Positions 30,274 to 39,279 of a DNA stretch of 64,000 nt are shown piece after piece. The stretch is from Epithemia pelagica (lineage: Eukaryota; Bacillariophyta; Bacillariophyceae; Surirellales; Surirellaceae), in NCBI GenBank assembly GCA_946965045.2, contig OX337237.1, positions 372,001-436,000 on the forward strand, read 5' to 3'. The notes beneath the pieces are model-generated. The model worked only from the letters and a program-made list of their open reading frames with translations. It was not told where the DNA came from and did no database searches. Within the stretch, counting starts at the first letter, position 1. Every line of letters starts with the position of its first letter. The translations under genes were made by a program, and so were the position numbers.

Positions 30274-31845
30274 CTACAGTGACACTGCAACTTGGTTTGT
30301 CAACGGCGGATGGTGGGAGAATGATTGATCCACCCAAGACAGGTTGGGTGGAGTAAAGTTGAAATACGGGTTTTCGTAGTCGACCCGATAATACTCGAGG
30401 AGTTGTTGATACAACTTGGGAGTAATGTGCTGGGCCAGTTTCGACGATGCACCCGTCGAATGATGCTGACCGGCATGACGTGGTTGGGTAAAGTTGGAGG
30501 CATGGGTGGCGTTTCTTGTCGTCGTCATTGTACTGGTGCTATGTGTACCATATTGCTCCCATGCTCCAATCCGTCGCAACAATCGTTCCGTATCTTGTTG
30601 CATGGTTTCCATGCGTCCAATAAAGTTCACTTGTTGCAGGTACTTGCGAGAAATGCGGTGACTTTGTGGTGTCCAATGAAAGTCGCGACACTGTTTCATA
30701 ATGGGAAAGGCTGCTTCCGCCGATTGTTTGGAACGAGCCAGACAAGCGGCGTTGCGTCTACAACATGTTTTTTGAAAATACTTCTCCGTACTATGAGCCT
30801 TGTTGAGATAGGCCGAGACAAAGCGTTCCATGGGATCTCGCAAGAAAATGGCCCGTGTCCAGTCAGGCGACGTCATCATGTGTCATCATGTGTGTGGCTT
30901 GTTGGACCGAATAGTGACGCAACAATTTCAATTGACGAAAGGCGTGAACATTGACATAGTATTCGTCATCCAATGTATAGGTGCGATTCTGTTCCATGCG
31001 CATAAAGAGCAAATGCCAATGCGTACAGCCCACCTTGGGCGAAGAAAAGAACAAGAGCTTGTATTTTTCAATCACAATGGTTGGAAATGTTCGCCTACCT
31101 TTGTATTCTTGATCCGAGAGCTCGATACGAAAGGGTGTAAGAGTCTGATTGTGTGTACTCTTGTGCTTCTTGGTGGAATTCAAAGGCATGACAACGATTA
31201 TGACGAAGACAACGACACGGCCAACGACGACGTTGCGTCATCACGGCCACCCAAAAAGAGGGCCAAACGGTTTATGAAGTCAACCCAGGCATCTGCAGCG
31301 AACGCTGTCGTGACGTCCAATGCTAATGACGATCGTCCACGTCAAGAGAGCCTTGACGCACTGTCGGAGGTGTTCATCAACAATCACACTTTCCAGCACA
31401 AAGTCAAAGCACCGTCTTTTGTCAGCTTTTCCTACGGCTCCGTGTGGTTCAGTTGCCTCACGGGCGATGCTGAAGCGCTACGTAAGGCCCTTGTTAGATT
31501 GTTCCTTCCCAACCTCCCCCCCCCCCCCCCCCCCCCCCCCTCCCATTCCCTTTACATGTCCCTCCTGCAATGTGACGGCCTTTGGTTCTTCCCTTTCCTC
31601 TTCAAATCTGGGAGAACTTTGATTGATATAGTTCCATTCAATAGAAGTCGATTCACTGGGGTTGTCATGCGAACGCTCTGACTCGTCGTGTTGGCCTTTG
31701 GTTCTACGCCCTCGTCTTCAAATCCGGGGGAACGTTGATTGATATTATAGTTCCATGCGAGGGAGCTCGAGTCTGACAGATCCATTACAGTTGTCATGCG
31801 AGCGCCATGCAATGCTTTTTCGTTCTTGTTGGGAACAAAGTTCGG
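30274..31845 (-). pseudogene. ST2, sulfotransferase copy, multiply broken
   Basis: The catalytic domain reads LLFFSSPKVGCTHWHLLFMRM and, after a break, LRDPMERFVSAYLNK, then GRMETMQQDTERLLRRIG, and ends NQVAVSL at 30274. A tandem duplication of 10 bases (ATGATGACAC type, about 30870-30890) shifts the frame between these two cofactor motifs. Upstream, about 380 bases of foreign DNA (31188-31570) replace part of the stem region. The stem continues to about 31845 (FVPNKNEKALHGARM). The start codon and membrane anchor are missing. It is closest to ST7: both share KYFQKTCCRRNA and the YTLDDEYYVNVHAFRQLK segment. Confidence 0.88.
31188..31570 (+). other. Foreign insert in ST2 ending in a C homopolymer
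   Basis: This segment has no counterpart in the other sulfotransferase copies. On plus it is open and reads DNDYDEDNDTANDDVASS, then RPPKKRAKRFMKSTQAS, and FVSFSYGSVWFSCLTGDAEA before running into a C tract (about 31509-31540). It looks like the end of some other coding sequence with a basic nuclear-type signal, possibly a 5'-truncated retrotransposed piece with a C tail. No family recognised. Confidence 0.45.
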
Positions 31846-32709
31846 GAAAGTCAAGGAACAGCCTGATAGTTGCAGGTTTGCAGAGACTGGTAATGATACT
31901 GTTAGAGCTGAAGGTAGACATTGCATGTTGACAACAAGGAAGTTGTTGGGTATACACTATGCATTCATGTTACCTTGATGGATGCTGACTTTGTCATTGT
32001 CGTTTCTTGCTAGGAGTAGACTGCACCGAGACTGTGTGTGGGCAGGTAGCTGAGTTAGACTACCAATTTAAACTTTCCTTCATCCATTTGGCGACAAAAA
32101 CACATTTTGAAGTGGCCAATCGACAGATCTCGTTCTGGGCTTTTGAATGACACCTCAAATTCCAAAATTGGTTAAGTAGAAGTTAAGTTATAAATTGTCA
32201 AAGTTTTCTACGGTGGCATCGCGGTGACCCCAGAATTCCGCCCACCAAATTTAGTCAGGCTGCCAAATTAGTCAGGTTGCCTCTAATTTAAATTTTTTGA
32301 GTGTGTTTTCCGTTTTCTGTGTGGACGAGACAGACAGGCGCGAAGCTCGCGTGATTTTGCGAGTACCGTCTGCGAGTGCGAGCAATCGTCCAGGTGGCAT
32401 ACCGTACAATACGCCTCTCATCTCTCATCGCAACAAGAAATAAAAATAAAAAATAACGACGAATGAGAGGAGAGATACAATCCGCGGTCACTCTCCGAAA
32501 AAAATGTAAATTTGATCGAAGGACAGGAGGACCATCGCAATGACAACGACAACAACCTCCCACACTTGTCCTGCTCGAAAAATTAGTGCATATCAGAGTC
32601 TGGCTGCACTGTGCGTAAGAACACCAATGAGTTTCTGAGCGATACTTTGGACACTATTTATCTCCATGCCTAGAGTGTGATTTGTACCCAAACGATCCGC
32701 CTACAGTCA
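31846..32709. other. Spacer between ST2 and ST3 with promoter block and flank debris
   Basis: 32300-32400 carries the conserved sulfotransferase upstream block (GCGAGCAATCGTCCAGGTGG at 32378-32397 with GCTCGCGTGATTTTGCGAG before it). 32520-32580 and 32610-32740 match the kinase-side flank seen at 48690-49260 (GGACAGGAGGAC; CGATACTTTGGACACTATTTA). 31846-32290 shows nothing recognisable apart from a short AGTCAGG repeat near 32255. Confidence 0.55.
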
Positions 32710-33906
32710 TCAAACCGCGAGTTGCTTTGTCGACAGCGCATGTTGCTGCAGGGAGGATTCTTGTTTCAACCAAGACAGGTTGGGTGGAGTAAAGTTGAAA
32801 TACGGGTTATCGTAGTCCACCCGATAATACTCGAGAAGTTGTTGATACAACTTGGGTGTAATGTGCTGGGCCAGTTTGGACGATGCACCCGTCGCATGAT
32901 GCTGACCGGCATGACGTGGTTGGGTGAAGTTGGAGGAATAGGTGGAGTTTGCGGTCGTCGTCATTGTACTGATGCTATGTGTACCATATTGCTCCCATGC
33001 TCCAATGTGACGCAACAATCGTTCGGTATCCTGTTGCATGGTTTCCATGCGTCCAATAAAGTTCACTTGTTGCATGTACTTGTGTGAAATGCGGTGACTT
33101 TGCGGTCTCCAATGTTGGTCGGTGCACTGTTTCATGATGGGAAAGGCGGCTTCCGCGGATTGTTTTAAACGACTCCAACAGGTGGCATTGCCATGACAAC
33201 AGTGGTTGTAAATAAAGTCTTGTGGACCCAATGCCTTGTTGAGATAGGCCGAGACAAAGCGTTCCATGGGATCTCGCACGAAAATGGCCCGTGTCCAGTC
33301 GGGAGACGTCATCATGTGCGTCGCTTGTTGAACCGAATAATGACGCAATAATTTGAGCTGATTCACTGCCTGTGCATGGACGCTGTCTTCTTGATGGGGT
33401 GCATAGGTGCGATTGTAAACCATTCGCATAAAGAGCAAATGCCAATGGGTACATCCGACTTTGGCGGTGCTAAAAAACAAGAGCCTGTATTTTTCAATCA
33501 CAAAGGGTGGATCATGCCATCCCCCCTTGTATTCGCGATCCGAGAGCTCGATACGAAAGGGCGTAAGAGTCTGATTGTGCGTACTCTTGTGGTTCTTGTT
33601 GGAATTCAAAGGCTTGTGGATAGCAGGACTCGTCGTGTTGGCCTTTGGTTCTCTCCTCTCCTCTTCAAATCTGTTCAGAGAACTCGAATTTGTCGTACTC
33701 ACTGGGGTTGTCATGCGAGTGCCGTGCAATGCTTTTTCGCTTTTGTTGGGAAAAAAGTTTTGATAGAGGTAATGGATTTGGACCAGTAAGAGCAAAAGGA
33801 AAACAACTTTGACTGCCCTGCGGAAGGAAGGACCATTGGTGGTCGTTGTTGTGGGAGAGTATGGAGGTAAGAAGGAGGGAAGTGGTGTCCTATTCGCAGT
33901 ACTCAT
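32710..33906 (-). CDS. ST3, carbohydrate sulfotransferase (type II membrane)
   Basis: 398 intact residues from ATG 33906 (MSTANRTPLPSF, the start shared with ST5). Layout: a cytosolic Thr-rich tail, a membrane anchor FRRAVKVVFLLLLLVQIHY (about 28-46), a stem with several Asn-x-Thr/Ser sites, then the catalytic domain. It has the 5'-phosphosulfate loop KVGCTHW (K149) and the 3'-phosphate motif RDPMERFVSAYLNK (R211), both expected for PAPS-dependent Sulfotransfer_2 enzymes. Cys pairs (HCCHGNATCW) probably form disulfides in the lumen. Predicted role: sulfating a glycan in the Golgi, for example of the sulfated cell-wall polysaccharides of diatoms; the acceptor is not inferable. The upstream block normally found within 200 bases lies at 38441, beyond a retrotransposon insertion, so expression may be lost or altered. 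Confidence 0.9.
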   Translation of the reverse strand: MSTANRTPLPSFLPPYSPTTTTTNGPSFRRAVKVVFLLLLLVQIHYLYQNFFPNKSEKALHGTRMTTPVSTTNSSSLNRFEEERREPKANTTSPAIHKPLNSNKNHKSTHNQTLTPFRIELSDREYKGGWHDPPFVIEKYRLLFFSTAKVGCTHWHLLFMRMVYNRTYAPHQEDSVHAQAVNQLKLLRHYSVQQATHMMTSPDWTRAIFVRDPMERFVSAYLNKALGPQDFIYNHCCHGNATCWSRLKQSAEAAFPIMKQCTDQHWRPQSHRISHKYMQQVNFIGRMETMQQDTERLLRHIGAWEQYGTHSISTMTTTANSTYSSNFTQPRHAGQHHATGASSKLAQHITPKLYQQLLEYYRVDYDNPYFNFTPPNLSWLKQESSLQQHALSTKQLAV

Positions 33907-34023
33907 GTTGTTTGTTGTTGGTTTCTATGGATTCAGTGCCAGGACGATGCACACAACAATGCGCCTCCACAACACAAATGACTTTTTATTTTACAATCTA
34001 TGGTCGATAGGGGGGGGGGACTC

Positions 34024-37000
34024 CTAAGCGGGCAGGTCGCAAAGGAGTGGGGCGTTATCAGTAAGGTGAACATATTCCTCCATGGGGATGGGGGAATAAA
34101 TTGGTGTCACTGGAGCGAATCCAAGACGGGCTAAGTTTTGGATCTGTGATGTCCTTGTGGTGGTTTTTGCTTTGTGGTTCCGGATGGTGGCCATGTGTGT
34201 ATTGGCATGGGTGGCTAAACTGGAGACGATAGCGTGGCTGAGGGAGAGTTTGGCGAAGTGGCCGAGGGAGTAGACGTTGGCGGCCGGGTAGCAGAATTTG
34301 GTGATGTCTTTGTTGGCGGTGGATATGATCTTGGATGGTGCATGTCGAAGGTGTTGATACAGTGCGAAAGCTGCTGGGTGGGAGAGACTGCGGGAGGCGT
34401 TTCTGCCAAAGTGTGGGTCTTGCCAATCTGGTGGGTGGGCAGTGGAAAAAGGGTGTGGGTTGTTGTCGCTTGAGAACAGCAATGTTTCAGCGAAAGATCC
34501 CAAGGATCCAAGGTGGTCGACGGTAAAAGGAAGAAGATACACGCCGTTGTGGAGGAGGTGTTTGGCTGTCTCTGGGTCCCTGCAGTATTTTGCTCGCGCT
34601 GATTCTTGATGCGTCCTGGATGCATGTGCTGTTAGTTGTTGATGGTCGGACGGGTCAAGGGTGGGCGTTGGCTGCTGCGGTGGGGGGACAGTGACGTCGA
34701 TTGCGAGGTATTGAAATTCATCGTTGTTGTGTGGCTGACTCAGCAATAAACCGACATCAGCGGGCCGGATGTTGCGGTTGTGCATCGGCGCAAGGCCTGG
34801 TGGTTCGACGTGGACATCGTGTGGGGTGTCTACAACCTTGGCAGCGGGGGCCAGATGGCGTAGGACGTCATACAGAGTGTCTCGGATGGCGTTTGACAAA
34901 GCAGTTTTGGATGCTTGACTGCAACCGAAGAGGTGGTCGCCGTGTGGATCGAGTGGCTTGGAGCATTTGCACGATTGAAGGTCGTTGCAAGGGTGGTCGA
35001 AGTGGAGTGGCAAGCGTAGTTTTCTTTTCAGGGCGGTCGTAAAGACTTTGTTGTCGAGGCGGAAATCGGAGGCTGGAAGGGGTACGGAGAAGGGTATACT
35101 CGTGAGGGGAGACAGGACGGACGGAAGGAAGATCCGTTGGTCTGGTTTGGTTGCGCGGAAGATCTTCGGGATCACATGCTCTTTGAGGATATGGTCCATT
35201 TGGCGGTTGTGAGTTGAGCGATCGAAGCATTCGACGGTGAACAACGATTCGTCGGCATATTCGTTGGCGAAAAGTGAGAGTGCTTTGCGGAATTTCGTCA
35301 TTTCTGGGCTGGTGTTGTCCTGCCAGTTTCTGTATGTTTGTTGATGGACAGTCGGGAGGGGGCTGTGTTCGGAATGTGCCATGGCTATGGCCCGTGCCGT
35401 TTGGGTCAAAAATCTTGGATATGCCGCGGCCGCGGCGTTTTGGTATCCTGTGCCGCCCAGTCGTTGGGGCAGGGAAGCGATCAGGGTTGACGGGACAAGG
35501 ACCATGTCGATTGGGGTGGATGTGAGTCGTGCAAGGAATGTAGCAATCAGCCGTTCCATTTTGATTGTTGTTGGGCTGGTCCAGAGTGTGGACGTTGGGC
35601 GCCCGGCCGGGTTGGCCAAGGTGATATCTGCTGGTAGTAAATGCAGAATGGAGGAAACCAGCGAGAAGCGGAAGAGAGTGTGTTTTGTTTGGAGGTCGTG
35701 CAGCTGATGAAGCTTGTCTAATTTGTTTTCCAGTTTTGCGATTTTTGAGGCGATGTATTGTCGGGCGAAATTGGAGGATCCAATTGGTTGGCCAAGGAAT
35801 CGGACGCCGGTTGTGATTTCGGCCTTTTCTGGGGACGTCGGTGAGAGGAATGTCAAAGCTTCTTGCAGTCCTTGTCTTTGGCTGGGTGAGAGCCTGTCGA
35901 TGGGAGATTCACCAGTTGTGGAGGTGAGTATGTTTGTTTTGTTGTGGTTGAGGATGATGCCAAGCGGTGTCCCTAACTCTTGGAATCTCTGCAGAAACCA
36001 GGGGAGGTCGGCATGGGGGAGACATACGGAGGTGTCGTCCATGATTGACGCCGTGTGTGCTAATCCGCCCATTCCGTCGTCGTATGGAATGTCTTGTTGT
36101 TTGCGTTTTGCCGCTCGTTGTGCCTGTTCTTTGTTGATTTTGTTTGTCAGGGCCAGTAGGACCAGACAAGAGAAAAGCGGGCTGAGTGGGCAGCCCTGTG
36201 GGAACCCTTCCTCTTGCCATAGGTGTTGTGGCTTTTTGTTTTCATCGAAGTACCATGATTTGCATGGTTTCGAAGTGAGGAGGTCGAAGATTGGGACCAG
36301 TGGTTTCGTGGCGTCGTCGCACAGCAATATACGTCTCGCTTCTGTCCGGGAGACATTGTTAAACATGTTGGTAAGGTCTAACAACAATAAACTTCTGGTT
36401 GGTGGTTGGTTGCTGGTGGTGTCCTTGGTGTCGTTTTGGCGGGTGATGAATTGGCGAACCGCGGCGGCTGTGGTCTGGGCGACGACGTCGACGCCGCCGG
36501 GAATTTGTATTCCATACTGTCCCCCTTTTAGGAGGATGGGGGATATGTGTTCTGTGACGTGGACTAGTGCCGTTTTTGCGGCGACTCTGCGGATTGCTGT
36601 CCCGATCCCGATGGGACGGAGCTTCTCCAGGTTGGACAGGTCCTTGTGAAGGGCCAGAAAGTAGTTGCTTGCCAACAGGGTTTGTATCGATGGCGGGACT
36701 TGAGCCGTTACCACGAGCTGGAGGAGCGATTTGATCTTGCCAAAGTATGGTCTGGTGGAATTGGCTGCTTTGGTTGTACGGTGGAGAGCCATGGAGACGA
36801 TTGCGTCTATGCAGTTGGCGAATGGGCCGGAGGCCGTGCCCGGTTTCATTTGGCGGAGGGCTAGCTCGAAGTTGCTGTCTTCCAGTCTGAGGTATTGGTT
36901 GGCCGGTGGAGGATCTCCCGTTTGTCCTTGTGCTCGTGTGCTTGGTGGTGGTTGTCGACGGGGGGGAAACAGTTCGTCTTTGCATCGTTGAATTCTGGGT

Positions 37001-37833
37001 GGTGTAAGGGTCGCCGTGGGCGTATTTGTGGTCAGCCTTTGGAAGGCTGCTCTGTAATTTCCAAGGTCTGCCGCTTGTTGTGCTGACCGGAGCCTCCACG
37101 TTGGCAGTTTGTTGTCTGTTTGGTGTTGCTGTTGTCGGCGTTGTTGTTGTTGTTTGGATTTGGTGCTTTGGTGGCGGTGGTGCGTCGGTGGGAGGGGGGT
37201 TGGGTTCCATGTCGTTTGGTGGAGTTCTTCGATCCTTCCTTGTTTGAACATGGACAGCCTTGCCTTGAAGGCGTTGGAGTAAGTAAGGTGGACCGTCCCC
37301 TTGATGGGGGCCAGGAGCATGGGCTCCAGCATCAGGAGGAGTTTCCAGAAGGGACTTGAATCACACTCGTGTTGTGGTGGTCTGTCGTCCCGTATGATGG
37401 CGGGCGACATGATGGGTGATGCATCGATGATCCAAGAGACGACGGTGTTGTAGACGTTGTAGAATTCGGCTCTTATTGGTTGCTTGAGTTTGTGCCAAGT
37501 TGTCCTTCGGAACGGTGGTGGTGTCAATTCGAGGTTGAACAGGTACGAGAGGCTGGTTTTCCAGTTTGCTTCGTTTTCTGGGGTTGTGTGTCTGTAGATG
37601 TTTGCTACTAGTTTGCTGTTTGTTTCGACTCTACTATGTTTTTTTGTTATGTGCTGTTTCAGGTGGCTTTGGCAGGTGAAGATCGCCGTTGGTGTGTCGC
37701 ATGTTTGGCAGAGGTGGAAACCGTGTCGTTGGCAATAGTTGGGTGTCATGTAGGTTGTCGGCGTTGTGTCGCCATGTTCGGTGATGAGATGCTCCTTGAT
37801 GGATGCATGTGGTCGTTGGCAGTTGGTTGGCAC
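34024..37833 (-). CDS. R2-like reverse transcriptase with REL-type endonuclease
   Basis: At least 1269 residues. No ATG precedes the first motif: the frame is open back to about 37950, and 37833 is a GTG. N-terminal zinc fingers: a C2H2 spanning DCPWKVPTNCQRPHASIKEH and LITEH, then CQTCDTPTAIFTCQSHLKQH followed by ITKKH (about 38-62). The reverse transcriptase has LLLDLTNMFNN (about 481), GFPQGCPLSPLF (about 543) and SIMDDTS (DD about 599). C-terminal: CKCSKPLDPHGDHLFGC (about 954), the CCHC-like motif before the restriction-like endonuclease, then RPADVGLLLS and AIDVTVPP (about 1022-1045), fitting PD-(D/E)xK. The product nicks a target and primes reverse transcription there. All motifs look intact. 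It is not in rDNA here, so either it lacks R2 site specificity or this is an off-target copy. Confidence 0.85.
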   Translation of the reverse strand: MPTNCQRPHASIKEHLITEHGDTTPTTYMTPNYCQRHGFHLCQTCDTPTAIFTCQSHLKQHITKKHSRVETNSKLVANIYRHTTPENEANWKTSLSYLFNLELTPPPFRRTTWHKLKQPIRAEFYNVYNTVVSWIIDASPIMSPAIIRDDRPPQHECDSSPFWKLLLMLEPMLLAPIKGTVHLTYSNAFKARLSMFKQGRIEELHQTTWNPTPLPPTHHRHQSTKSKQQQQRRQQQHQTDNKLPTWRLRSAQQAADLGNYRAAFQRLTTNTPTATLTPPRIQRCKDELFPPRRQPPPSTRAQGQTGDPPPANQYLRLEDSNFELALRQMKPGTASGPFANCIDAIVSMALHRTTKAANSTRPYFGKIKSLLQLVVTAQVPPSIQTLLASNYFLALHKDLSNLEKLRPIGIGTAIRRVAAKTALVHVTEHISPILLKGGQYGIQIPGGVDVVAQTTAAAVRQFITRQNDTKDTTSNQPPTRSLLLLDLTNMFNNVSRTEARRILLCDDATKPLVPIFDLLTSKPCKSWYFDENKKPQHLWQEEGFPQGCPLSPLFSCLVLLALTNKINKEQAQRAAKRKQQDIPYDDGMGGLAHTASIMDDTSVCLPHADLPWFLQRFQELGTPLGIILNHNKTNILTSTTGESPIDRLSPSQRQGLQEALTFLSPTSPEKAEITTGVRFLGQPIGSSNFARQYIASKIAKLENKLDKLHQLHDLQTKHTLFRFSLVSSILHLLPADITLANPAGRPTSTLWTSPTTIKMERLIATFLARLTSTPIDMVLVPSTLIASLPQRLGGTGYQNAAAAAYPRFLTQTARAIAMAHSEHSPLPTVHQQTYRNWQDNTSPEMTKFRKALSLFANEYADESLFTVECFDRSTHNRQMDHILKEHVIPKIFRATKPDQRIFLPSVLSPLTSIPFSVPLPASDFRLDNKVFTTALKRKLRLPLHFDHPCNDLQSCKCSKPLDPHGDHLFGCSQASKTALSNAIRDTLYDVLRHLAPAAKVVDTPHDVHVEPPGLAPMHNRNIRPADVGLLLSQPHNNDEFQYLAIDVTVPPPQQPTPTLDPSDHQQLTAHASRTHQESARAKYCRDPETAKHLLHNGVYLLPFTVDHLGSLGSFAETLLFSSDNNPHPFSTAHPPDWQDPHFGRNASRSLSHPAAFALYQHLRHAPSKIISTANKDITKFCYPAANVYSLGHFAKLSLSHAIVSSLATHANTHMATIRNHKAKTTTRTSQIQNLARLGFAPVTPIYSPIPMEEYVHLTDNAPLLCDLPA

Positions 37834-37871
37834 CTTCCACGGACAGTCGGGAACCGGATCATCGAGAGAAG

Positions 37872-38342
37872 TACCGTAAATGTTGGGTCTATTGCACCAT
37901 CCGTTGATTGACCGGATGCTTTTTACTATAGGCCCAAGTAGTAGGCCTCAACGGATTGGTGGTTAATTTTTTGAATCTATAATAGAATAATTCCAGAACT
38001 TGCTTGAAAGAATAACTCAAGAACACTATTGAATTGACCGATGGTGAGACCATCATTCGAAAGAGCTCGTCACGCGCTTTCCGAATCACTGCGTTTCATT
38101 AAGATCGGACGTACCCTTCTAATGTTATATAAGGTCGAAATGTATGCAGTCAGTTCGTGAAAGATAAGGATTTTTTGGCATGGTCTCTCCCCCCACGCTC
38201 TCCACTACAACTGTGATTTCTTCTTTATGGGCTCTGTTGGAGGGAAGGGCGGGCGAATTTCTGGCAGACAGGCTCCTTTAGCAGTTAAATCATGCGTTTG
38301 GTGCTATAAAGCAATGGTGCAATAGACCCAACATTTACGGTA
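37872..38342. repeat. 29-base perfect inverted repeat at the 5' end of the R2-like element
   Basis: 37872-37900 and 38314-38342 are exact reverse complements and enclose about 413 bases without recognisable coding content. The left arm lies within the N-terminal open frame of the R2-like ORF. The right arm ends where sulfotransferase promoter-flank sequence begins. Confidence 0.9.
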
Positions 38343-39279
38343 GGGAAGTGTTGTCTGTCGTGGAGGCGATATTTTTCCGCTAGTTGGACCGTCGGTTGGA
38401 CAGGGCTCGCGTGAATTGGCGAGTAAAACCGTCTTCGAGTGCGAGCAATCGTCCAAGCGGCAAGCCTTCTCTCCATCCAACATCCAACAGCTCAAATCTC
38501 CAACTCCTACGTCCTCGAAACTGTTTCCAAAGATCACGACATTGTGTCCTTGCAAGAAATGTTCCCAATTCTATGACACTCTTGCTTGTTTTTGCAGTGT
38601 GATATTTTTTGTTGCGATCCTAGATGGTCCAACGATGAAGAGGAATCTCACGAGAGCGCTACTATTTTACACATTATGGTTCGTGGTGGTGCGGATTGCG
38701 ACTCCACACAAAAAAACAGAATTCTTCCACGAACGACTAGTCGTCTTGTGTGTGTGTCCAACAAGGGTAGTCCCTGCACATCATGGGACACCAGGAATGT
38801 TTGGACGACACCCGCCAACAGAATACCTACTACTACTACCTAGGTAGTCGAAGGAGAGTGTTGTGTCAAAGGGAATATTATACCACGGTCGACCTTTTCT
38901 CCTTGTCTAGAACACGCATTGTTGTTGTTGTTTTCAGTGTCGTTGTTATCCTCCTCATAGTATGATGGGATCCAATCATAGGTCGTCCTCGTCGTTGTTG
39001 GAACCTACCTATAATCCAATCACAGAAATTTTCGTTATACTGGATGCCTCGCATACTCATTACTGCCGTTCGAGCTACGGACCAGGGGTAAAAACCGATA
39101 CCAAACTACCTAGGCAGACTACGTTGTTGGAACAAAGGCAATTGTTCGTTCCGCATGGACTTTTCCACCGCCATGGATACATTTGTACTAACAAATTTAT
39201 TTCTCCGTGTGCGTTCGAATTGCCATGTGGGTGTGTGGGTGTGTGGGTGTGTTTGTTTCCGGCGACTCCAACAATGTCG
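38343..39279. repeat. Duplicated spacer unit with ST3 promoter block
   Basis: 38395-39279 is homologous to 50540-51486. It contains the conserved block GCGAGCAATCGTCCAAGCGG at 38441-38460, then ATCACGACATTGTGTCCTTG and AATCTCACGAGAGCGCTACT. From 38800 comes the spacer also found at 29886-30273. A plus-strand frame (ATG 38635, MKRNLTRALLFYTLWFVVV) encodes a hydrophobic stretch and is partly kept in the other copy, but indels change the frame, so I do not call a gene. Confidence 0.75.

Larger units (their letters stand above)
34011..38342 (-). mobile_element. R2-like non-LTR retrotransposon inserted upstream of ST3
   Basis: Comparison with the 5' flank of ST5 shows that 34011-38342 is extra DNA splitting the ST3 leader (ending TCTATGGTCGATAG) from its promoter block. 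The 3' end is on the left. The stop TAG is followed by only GAGT and nine C residues before host sequence, so the element ends in a C tail with almost no 3' UTR. The 5' end on the right is bounded by a short inverted repeat (37872-37900 and 38314-38342). Target duplication not resolved. Confidence 0.75.

Noticed and set aside
38416-38847. 143-codon plus-strand frame in the spacer, with a hydrophobic stretch
   Set aside because: The duplicate at 50595-50957 has indels that change the frame repeatedly, so protein-level conservation is not supported.
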